Shown here: in pieces, positions 8,072 through 13,730 of the stretch
Numbering within the stretch: the first letter of the stretch is position 1
Layout: the number at the start of each line of letters is the position of its first letter
From: DATLFI01 sp035524895
GTDB lineage: Bacteria > Acidobacteriota > Thermoanaerobaculia > Multivoradales > Multivoraceae
Reading direction: 5' to 3'
DNA length: 19,722 bases
NCBI GenBank assembly: GCA_035524895.1
Contig: DATLFI010000397.1
Location: forward strand, 1 to 19,722
The notes under the pieces: generated by a model
What the model was told of the DNA's origin: nothing
Seen by the model: the letters and a program-made list of their open reading frames with translations, nothing else
Databases searched by the model: none
Made by a program: the position numbers and the translations under genes

Positions 8072-9786
8072 AGGGTCGCGCCGGGGCCTTCACGATAGCC
8101 TGCGCGCTCGCGGGCGCGGGCGCGGGTCACGGCCAGGACGGGGAGTGGGTGACCCTGACGTCGCTGCGGCTGGCGCGCCAGGAGACCGGTGCGGCGCGCA
8201 TCGGCGGCACGATCTACGTTGTCGGGGGTTTGGTCGCAAACGGCGCCGCCACCGCCAGCGTCGAGGCTTACGAGGTCTCCGCGGATCGCTGGCTCGACGT
8301 GGCTCCGATGCCCGCGCCGCGCGACCACGCTGCAGTGGCGGCACTGGGCGGCAAGCTCTACGTGGCGGGTGGCTTCGCCGGCGACTTCCGCGCCATCGAT
8401 ACCGTGTTCGTGTACGACCCTGCCGGCGATGCATGGTCCGAGTCGGCGCGCCTGCCGTCGGCGCGGGGCGGGGCTTGGTCGGTCGAGCTCGGGCGGAGGC
8501 TCTACCTCTTCGGCGGCGTCGACCGATTCGGCATCGCCCGCCGAGAATCCTTCGTCTACGACCCGGCCGCGGGCCAGTGGTCGGAAGCAGCCCTCATGCC
8601 ATCGGCGCGCGAGCATCTCAACGCGGTCGCCGTCGACGGCTTGGTCTACGTGATCGGCGGGCGCGCCGGCGGCGCCTCCGCCGCGAACGAGCGCTACGAC
8701 CCGGGCACGAACACCTGGCTGGTGCTCGAGCCGCTACCCACGGCGCGCAGCGCGATGGCGCTCGCCGCGTTGAACGGTCGCATCCACGCCATGGGCGGTG
8801 AGGTGCCGCGGCTCTTCGACACGCACGAGGTGTACGACCCGGCGACCAACTCCTGGACGCTCGGGCAGCCGATGCCGATCCCGCGGCACGGCGTGCCGGC
8901 CGTGGCGCTCGGCGATCGCATCCTCGTCCCGGGCGGCGGCACGGTGCAGGGGCTCGACCCCACCGCCCACGTCGATGCGTTCGTGGTCGACGGCACGAGT
9001 GGCGGCGGCTGCGTGGCGGGCGACGAGACCTTGTGCCTGCAGGGTGGCCGTTTCTCGCTGGTGGTCGAGTGGCGCGACCCGGCGGACGGCGCGGTGCGCC
9101 GGGCTCGCGCACGCTCGCAGGTCGACCAGACCGGGATCTTCTCGTTCTTCGACGACGAGAACTTCGAGCTTCTGGTCAAGGTGCTCGACGGGCGCGCGAT
9201 CAACGGTGCTTTCTGGCTGTTCTACGGGGCGCTTTCGGACGTCGAGTACACGATCTTCGCCACCGACACCAGCGACGGCAGGATGCGCCTCTACCACAAC
9301 CCAGAGGGGCGCCTCGCCAGTGCGGGCGACGTCGACGCCTTCCCGGCAGACGACGACGTCGGGGCTCCCACCGAAGCCGCGGCCGCGGCCGCGGCTTCGT
9401 CCGTTCCCGGACGCGTGGCGTCCGGTGGCGCAGCGGCCTGCGTCGAGGACGAGGAGACCCTGTGCCTCCAGGGCGGCCGCTTCTCGGTGCGCGTGACCTG
9501 GCGCGCGTCCAACGGCACCTCCGGCCTCGGGTCCGTGCTCGAGTCGTCGAGAACCGACCCGTCGGGCCTCTTCACGTTCTTCGACCCTGGCAACGTCGAG
9601 CTGGCGCTCAAGCTCCTCGACGGCCGCGCCCTGAATGGTCACTTCTGGCTGTTCTATGGCGCCCTCTCCGACCTCGAGTACACGGTGACGCTTAGCGACA
9701 CCCACTCGGGGGCGACGCGGGAGTACGTCAACACCACCGGCCGGTTCGTCAGCGCCGCCGATCTCGAGGCCTTCGGCGATCCCTGA
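8068..9786 (+). CDS. Secreted Kelch-repeat propeller with two C-terminal domain repeats
   Basis: The start is the GTG at 8068, overlapping the hydrolase TGA, and gives a short signal peptide (to about residue 22) and a 572-residue product. Residues 30-305 hold about six Kelch blades with repeated IYVVGG, LYVAGG, LYLFGG, VYVIGG, IHAMGG units followed by YDP-x-W strands, forming a beta propeller. Two related domains follow, at about 315-421 and 458-569. Each opens with a C-x7-C pair and LCLQGGRFS and contains GxFxFFD, KxLDGRAxNGxFWLFYGALSD and a GR..SA.D..AF ending. A poly-alanine linker (about 435-443) joins them. The function is probably binding or display outside the membrane. No galactose oxidase active site was identified. 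Coupling to the hydrolase suggests the two work together. Confidence 0.9.
   Translation: MKGRAGAFTIACALAGAGAGHGQDGEWVTLTSLRLARQETGAARIGGTIYVVGGLVANGAATASVEAYEVSADRWLDVAPMPAPRDHAAVAALGGKLYVAGGFAGDFRAIDTVFVYDPAGDAWSESARLPSARGGAWSVELGRRLYLFGGVDRFGIARRESFVYDPAAGQWSEAALMPSAREHLNAVAVDGLVYVIGGRAGGASAANERYDPGTNTWLVLEPLPTARSAMALAALNGRIHAMGGEVPRLFDTHEVYDPATNSWTLGQPMPIPRHGVPAVALGDRILVPGGGTVQGLDPTAHVDAFVVDGTSGGGCVAGDETLCLQGGRFSLVVEWRDPADGAVRRARARSQVDQTGIFSFFDDENFELLVKVLDGRAINGAFWLFYGALSDVEYTIFATDTSDGRMRLYHNPEGRLASAGDVDAFPADDDVGAPTEAAAAAAASSVPGRVASGGAAACVEDEETLCLQGGRFSVRVTWRASNGTSGLGSVLESSRTDPSGLFTFFDPGNVELALKLLDGRALNGHFWLFYGALSDLEYTVTLSDTHSGATREYVNTTGRFVSAADLEAFGDP
9372..9399. repeat. 28-base perfect palindrome in the Kelch-protein linker
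   Basis: The 28 bases read identically on both strands and contain three tandem copies of a GCCGCG-like unit. They encode most of the poly-alanine linker between the two C-terminal domain repeats. The RNA would form a very strong hairpin, and the unit repeat could slip, changing linker length. It lies inside a coding frame, has no T-run after it, and is not a terminator. Confidence 0.8.
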
Positions 9787-9948
9787 GGGCTGCTAGGACC
9801 GGAACGCGCTCGGCCTGTCCCAAGGTGCTGCGGTTTCCCGTGGTCCTCTATGGCGGGTCGCAGCAGAGACTCGCGGCACGAAATCGACAGTCGCTGCGCT
9901 GTGCGTGCCGGCACGGGTGTCGCGACCGAGGAGGCCTCCGATGTGTAG

Positions 9949-10221
9949 CGAGCGACCGCACGCGGGTTCGCCGACCTCGCGCTGCCGCCGGCGCGCGCGT
10001 ACGCTCGCATCGCGCCCGCCTCGCCGCACGCGCGGCATATGCCCTCGCACATCTTCACGCGCTTGGGGCTCTGGGAGGAATGCATCGCCTCCAACCTCGC
10101 GTCCGAGGCGGCGGCGAACGAACAGGTGGCGCGCTCGCAACCGGGTGCGGCGTCGTACGACGCCTTGCACGCACTCGACTATCTCGCCTATGCGTACCTG
10201 CAGACTGGCCGCGTCGACGAA
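9949..10221 (+). pseudogene. Internal fragment of a TPR-family protein gene
   Basis: A frame open from 9949 encodes about 91 residues resembling an internal segment of a tetratricopeptide-type bacterial protein family: ALPPARAYARIAPASPHA, then HMPSHIFTRLGLWEECIAS, then ALHALDYLAYAYLQTGR. I recall this HMPSHIFTR/LHALDYL pattern from much larger proteins. Upstream the frame hits TAG at 9946-9948 with no family-like start. Downstream, homology-like sequence ends near 10221 against the terminator of the minus-strand unit. Both ends of the gene are therefore missing. The recognisable stretch keeps good codon bias, so the loss may be recent. Bases 9787-9948, before it, show nothing I can name. Confidence 0.65.
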
Positions 10222-10243
10222 GGGCCGGGGCTGAAAGGGCCCG

Positions 10244-10281
10244 AAAACGAGAAGGCCCCGGACCTCTGCAGGTCCGGGGCC
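10244..10281 (-). terminator. Intrinsic terminator of the minus-strand mini-unit
   Basis: A perfect 12-bp GC-rich stem (10254-10265 with 10270-10281) with a four-base loop is followed on the minus strand by TTCTCGTTTT (10253-10244). On the plus strand no T-run follows, so termination should be directional, stopping minus-strand transcription from the RNase E/G side. Confidence 0.8.
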
Positions 10282-10352
10282 GTGACTCGTCGAAGCGACG
10301 CTGGGTTGCCCCGCTCAGCGGGGCGCCGCGCCCTTCCAGGAGCGCGGGCCGG

Positions 10353-10397
10353 CTACGGGAACGTCACCTCCACGAAGCCAAGTTGACTTATCTCCAC
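10353..10397 (-). CDS. 14-codon frame behind an extended Shine-Dalgarno
   Basis: GTG at 10397 opens MEISQLGFVEVTFP and ends at TAG (10353-10355). The start is placed by AGGAGG seven bases upstream, within a 14-base stretch complementary to the 16S rRNA tail. It has its own upstream promoter candidate and a downstream terminator. The segment LGFVEVTFP faintly resembles the GFEVTMY core of PqqA, but it lacks the tyrosine and is shorter than PqqA, so it should not be called PqqA. It could be a leader peptide that controls RNA folding, a peptide precursor, or untranslated. Confidence 0.4.
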   Translation of the reverse strand: MEISQLGFVEVTFP

Positions 10398-10410
10398 TGG
10401 ACCACCTCCT
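10397..10410 (-). promoter_or_regulatory. Extended Shine-Dalgarno, 14-base match to the 16S rRNA tail
   Basis: The minus strand reads AGGAGGTGGTCCAG. Against the near-universal 16S 3' end CTGGATCACCTCCT it can pair over all 14 bases, with one G-U wobble. Typical sites pair over 4-6 bases. It sets the GTG at 10397 as the start. Confidence 0.6.
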
Positions 10411-10425
10411 CTCCGGGCGCGGGGG

Positions 10426-10449
10426 AAAATTGGCGGGTCCCACCCCGCC
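10426..10449 (-). terminator. Attenuator-like hairpin upstream of the 14-codon frame
   Basis: GGCGGG and CCCGCC (10444-10449 and 10432-10437) form a six-bp stem with a six-base loop, followed on the minus strand by AATTTTCC. It lies about 20 bases before the extended Shine-Dalgarno, where a conditional terminator would decide whether the mini-frame is made. The T-run is short, so it may be only structural. Confidence 0.4.
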
Positions 10450-10526
10450 CAGCCGCTAGAGCCGCCCTAGAGGTTCCAGCGACCGCCGCCGCCGGACCAG
10501 ACCGGCGGCGGGCTTGCTACGAAACC

Positions 10527-10546
10527 GGGTCGCCCGCGGGCGACCC
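10527..10546 (-). terminator. Palindromic hairpin just after the RNase E/G gene
   Basis: Twenty bases form a perfect palindrome (8-bp stem, CGCG loop) 33 bases after the RNase E/G stop, followed by GGTTTCG on the minus strand. It may be a weak terminator or RNA-end stabiliser for that gene. It may instead be the 5' hairpin of the separate transcript predicted to start near 10546. Confidence 0.35.
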
Positions 10547-10552
10547 CGACGG

Positions 10553-10582
10553 ATTGTCGTTCTCGGCGGGGCGCCTTGTCAA
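10553..10582 (-). promoter_or_regulatory. Candidate sigma-70 promoter overlapping the RNase E/G stop codon
   Basis: On the minus strand a perfect TTGACA (10577-10582) overlaps the TGA of the RNase E/G gene. It is followed after 18 bases by GACAAT (10553-10558; 4 of 6). Transcription would start near 10546, at the first hairpin of the structured unit. The same GACAAT sequence serves as -10 in the aldehyde dehydrogenase promoter candidate. Confidence 0.55.
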
Positions 10583-12663
10583 ACCTCCGGTGTCGCCGGG
10601 CCCCGGGGTTCGCTGCCCTCGCTGCCGGTGGGTGGTGTCGCGCTCGCGTCGTTCGCCGGAGCGGAGTCCTCTCCAGGAGCTGCCCCGTTCGCCGAGCCGG
10701 CACCACGACGGCGCCTGCGCGGCCGCCGCCTGCGGCGGCGCGCGCCGTTGCCGGCCTCTTCGTCACCCTCGGCCACGCTGGCTCCGTCGTTGCCGCTGTC
10801 GCTCTCGGCGGCCTGCTCGACTTTTTTGGCGGGAGCGCGCCGTGCTGGCTTGGGCGGAGCGCTTCGCACTTCGGCCGTCTCGCCTGTCGGGGACGCCGAC
10901 GCGGAGTCGGCGGTCTGGTCGGCGTTGCCGTTGCCGGCAGCCCGCGAGCCCGAGCGACGCCGCCGGCGTCTGCGAGGGCGACGGCGGCCTTCGCGCTCGG
11001 CCTCGGAGCCGGGCGCGGCGTCGCTCCCGGCCTCGACGCCATTCTCCTCGTCGTCTCGCTCGAAGTCGTCGACGCCGTCAACCGGCGCATCCGGTGCATC
11101 CGCGTCGCCAATGGAGGCTGCCTGCGCCATCTCGAGTGCGACGCGCCGGCTCTCGGCCACCTCCTTCTCGAGTCTCTGGATCTCGGCGCGGTCGCGCGCG
11201 ACCCAGGAGAAGTCCTGCTCGCTGCGCGAGAGCTTCGACACCGCAAGGATCTCGATCTTGACGTCGAGCTCGCGCTCGAGGTCGAGAAGCTGCTGGCGTC
11301 GCGTGTTCTGGATGTAGTTCGCCATCTCGGGGTGGAGCGACGCCTGGACCGCCTTGAGGAAGCCTCCCGCGGCGCGTCCCTCGATGGTGCGCATCACGTG
11401 CAGAGCCTGCAGCTCGGGGCTGCGCACGCGCCCGGTGCCGGAGCAGGTGGGGCACGACTCGTGGGTGCGGAGCTGGATCGCCTGGTGCAGGCGCTGGCGG
11501 TTGATCTCGAGCAGGCCGTTCGGGCTGATGCGCCCGATGGTCACCCGCGCGCGATCGTTCTTCATCGCCTCGCGCAGCTCCTTCTCGACCTTCTTCTGCG
11601 AGCGGAGATTGCGCATGTCGATGAAGTCGACCACCACCAGGCCGCCGAAGTCGCGCAGACGAAGCTGCCGCGCGACCTCGCGTGCCGCTTCCAGGTTGGT
11701 ATGGAGAGCGGTCTCCTCCTGGCTGCTGGCGCGCGTCGAGCGCCCCGAGTTGACGTCGATCGCGGTCAGCGCCTCGGTGGTGTCGAGCACGATCGACCCG
11801 CCAGAGGGCAGCGGCACCACGCGCTCGTAGATGCGATCGATGTGCGCCTCGACGTGGTGCCCTGCGAACAGCGGCAGCCGGTCGGTGTAGTGGATGAGCT
11901 TCGTCTTGCTGCGCGGCATGAACGCGCGCATGTACTCCTCGGCGCGGCGGTACGCTTCGGGCTCGTCGACCACGACCTCCTCGACGGCGGCATCGAGGTA
12001 GTCGCGCAGCGCCTGCAGCACGATGTCCTGGTCGCTGTAGAGCAGCTTGTTCTTCTTCGACACGCGAGCCTCGGAGCCGATGCGCTTCCACAGGCGAAGG
12101 AGCGCGGTCAGGTCCCGTTGCAGCGCGGTCTTGTTCTGGCCGAGCGCGTTGGTGCGCACGATCACGCCGCAGCCTTCGGGCACCTCCAGGCTCTCGACCA
12201 TCCGCTTGAGCTCCTGGCGTTGCTCCTCGCTCGTCACCTTGCGCGAGACCGCGCGAGTGCGCTCGAAGGGCATCAGAACCAGGTAGCGGCCCGCCAGCGA
12301 GAGGTTGGTGGTGAGCGCGGAGCCCTTGGAGCCCTCGGGCTCGCGGGTCACCTGCACCACGATCGGCTGGCCCTTCTCGAGGACGTCCTCGATGCGCGCG
12401 CGGCCACCCGAGGCCACCGGGTGGTAGTAGGCGTCGGGGACGACGTCCTGGATGGGCAGGAAGCCGTGGCGATCGGCGCCGTAGTCGATGAATGCGGCGT
12501 TGAGGCTAGGCTGGATGTTGACGATGATGCCGAAGTAGATGTTGCCGCGGGTCATGCCCCGCTCTGCGACATCGACTTTGAAATCGTCGAGAGCTCCGTC
12601 GCTCAGGAGCGCGACTCGCAGCTCCGCGGGGTTCCGCGCGTTGATCAGCATTCGACGTGTCAC
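10579..12663 (-). CDS. rne/rng: Rne/Rng family ribonuclease (RNase E/G)
   Basis: This endoribonuclease processes rRNA and starts mRNA decay. GTG at 12663 is chosen because AAGGA lies eight bases upstream and the protein then begins MTRRMLINARNPAELRVAL, the family N-terminus; the frame stays open further up without family-like sequence. With this start the catalytic aspartates fall at D303 (AIDVNSG) and D346 (VVVDFIDM), and the zinc-link cysteines at C404/C407 (CPTC), exactly the E. coli RNase E numbers. An S1 RNA-binding domain occupies about 37-120. After about residue 500 the 694-residue protein becomes a disordered tail with two Arg-rich blocks (about RRRPRRRRRRR and ARRRRRRPRRRRR) separated by acidic and Ala-rich sequence, likely RNA-binding or membrane/degradosome contacts. 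Its long leader suggests self-regulation. Confidence 0.95.
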   Translation of the reverse strand: MTRRMLINARNPAELRVALLSDGALDDFKVDVAERGMTRGNIYFGIIVNIQPSLNAAFIDYGADRHGFLPIQDVVPDAYYHPVASGGRARIEDVLEKGQPIVVQVTREPEGSKGSALTTNLSLAGRYLVLMPFERTRAVSRKVTSEEQRQELKRMVESLEVPEGCGVIVRTNALGQNKTALQRDLTALLRLWKRIGSEARVSKKNKLLYSDQDIVLQALRDYLDAAVEEVVVDEPEAYRRAEEYMRAFMPRSKTKLIHYTDRLPLFAGHHVEAHIDRIYERVVPLPSGGSIVLDTTEALTAIDVNSGRSTRASSQEETALHTNLEAAREVARQLRLRDFGGLVVVDFIDMRNLRSQKKVEKELREAMKNDRARVTIGRISPNGLLEINRQRLHQAIQLRTHESCPTCSGTGRVRSPELQALHVMRTIEGRAAGGFLKAVQASLHPEMANYIQNTRRQQLLDLERELDVKIEILAVSKLSRSEQDFSWVARDRAEIQRLEKEVAESRRVALEMAQAASIGDADAPDAPVDGVDDFERDDEENGVEAGSDAAPGSEAEREGRRRPRRRRRRRSGSRAAGNGNADQTADSASASPTGETAEVRSAPPKPARRAPAKKVEQAAESDSGNDGASVAEGDEEAGNGARRRRRRPRRRRRGAGSANGAAPGEDSAPANDASATPPTGSEGSEPRGPATPEV

Positions 12664-13252
12664 GGGATCGTTCCTTTCGGATCCGGGCTCGAGCGTGCTC
12701 TGCGGGGTCGGTCTCGACCTGTGCAGGCGAGGACCGCCGCGAAGCGCTTCGGCTTCCGGACGGGATGGGTGGTGCCGGCGCAGCCCCGATGGGGTCGCGG
12801 AGCACCCGCGCGGTGCTCTCGGTAGAGCACCGTACGGGAGCGTGGTCGAAGGCAGGCGGAGCTGGGCGACCATCGCCCGGAGCTCCCGCGCCGCGCAGCG
12901 GCCGGCGTCGAGACTGTGGGGTCCGAGCCGCAGCGACGAGGAGGCGCTCGGCCCGGCCTTCACGGCACGGTCGAGGCTTCGTCGCGGCGGCTACTCGCAA
13001 GATCGTCAAAATCGGGTCTGGGTCCAACCAGCGAGGCGGTCCTGGAAGCCTTTGCGGGCTTGCCTTCCGGCGGCGGGGACCTGGCGGGTCGCGCGTCGTC
13101 CGCCCTGGCTCCTCGAGGACCGCTCGGCGCGCGCCGAAATGCTGGCCCATGTGGGCCCGGAGCGGGCCGGCTGCTGGCACCAGCGGGCGGGAGGATAGCA
13201 GGAAGTCTCGCCTTCGGTGTGGTTTGCGCCGATTCGGCCGTGGACACGCGGC
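12664..13252 (-). other. 589-base gene-free leader region of the RNase E/G gene
   Basis: I see no gene here; open frames on both strands are Pro/Arg/Ala-rich and lack ribosome binding sites. The region has several hairpins: a 9-bp stem with a CGGT loop at 12811-12832, and two mutually exclusive six-bp stems at 13144-13157 and 13154-13168, which share bases. A TATCCT -10-like hexamer (13192-13197, minus strand) lacks a -35. Long autoregulated leaders are known for RNase E genes, which makes a 5' untranslated region the best reading. Confidence 0.5.
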
Positions 13253-13612
13253 TCAGCTACCGCCGTCCAGCACGTGGTACATGCGGGACACCTCGAGCCG
13301 CAGGACTTCGGGATTGCCTAGCTGGAACAGTGCCCAACGTTCGAACCCAGACAGGTCTAGCTGCTGCAGCGCCTCGTCCAGGGAAAGGCCTCGGGCGTGG
13401 AACCCGGTGACCTGGTCCCAGTAGGTGCGGATGTACTGCTGGGCCTGGTCCAGCACGGCGCGACCTCGCACCGGCGGGCCGTGGCCACCGACCAGGACGT
13501 CGACGTCCAGCGCCTTCAGCGCCTCGAGGGTCGCGACGTAATCCTGTGGGTAGCCGTCGCCGAGGTACGGGGCGCCGCCGTAGAACAGGTCACCGGGGTT
13601 CCAGCGGCCGCG
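13253..13612 (-). pseudogene. 5'-truncated metallo-beta-lactamase-fold hydrolase
   Basis: The minus-strand frame from about 13612 to the stop at 13253 reads as the C-terminal half of an MBL-fold hydrolase: GDLFYGGAPYLGDGYPQDY, then LEALKALDVDVLVGGHGPP (the late Asp and His metal ligands), then a helical tail with LSLDEALQQLDL. The N-terminal HxHxDH zinc site, normally over 100 residues earlier, is absent. The frame does continue to an ATG at 13732, but the added residues are low-complexity (MALSPVSPSVRESRERGSG) and cover the hflX start region. Without the main metal site it should be inactive. It is read toward the RNase E/G gene. A short independent protein is less likely. Confidence 0.7.
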
Positions 13613-13730
13613 GAGCCTCGACCCCGCCGGCGGCGCGTTGGCGCGGGTAACATCAGGCGATCCGACCGGAGGCCGGCCGGACCCACGCTCTCTGGATTCA
13701 CGGACTGACGGACTCACGGGAGATAGTGCC

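Larger units (their letters stand above)
10244..10546 (-). ncRNA. Candidate structured RNA / leader-peptide mRNA of about 300 bases
   Basis: Between the promoter at 10553-10582 and the terminator at 10244-10281, the minus strand can form a chain of separate hairpins. In 5' to 3' order the stems are 10527-10546 (fully palindromic 20 bases), 10486-10511 (10 bp, 6-base loop), 10432-10449 (6 bp, then four T), 10326-10347 (6 bp), 10308-10324 (7 bp), 10288-10300 (5 bp) and the terminator. A 14-codon frame with an exceptional ribosome binding site lies between the third and fourth. It matches no RNA class I can recognise (not tmRNA, SRP or RNase P motifs). It may be a regulatory RNA, a small-peptide mRNA, or the processed 3' tail of the RNase E/G message. 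Confidence 0.45.

Noticed and set aside
10254..10281. Bidirectional terminator for the Kelch operon
   Set aside because: On the plus strand the stem is followed by GTGACTCG with no T-run, so only minus-strand termination is supported.
10353..10397. Call of pqqA for the 14-codon frame
   Set aside because: Only a short EVT core is similar; the essential tyrosine and normal length are missing and no pqq genes are seen.
10395..10412. Plus-strand CTGGACCACCTCCT resembling the 3' end of 16S rRNA
   Set aside because: Neighbouring bases do not resemble 16S; it is the complement of an extended Shine-Dalgarno on the minus strand.
10576..12825. 749-codon plus-strand frame antisense to RNase E/G
   Set aside because: The opposite strand holds an enzyme with catalytic residues at exact family positions; this is its shadow.
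12960..13247. 95-codon minus-strand frame in the RNase E/G leader
   Set aside because: Starts with ATG but has no Shine-Dalgarno and is a Pro/Ala/Arg-rich low-complexity product; no family recognised.
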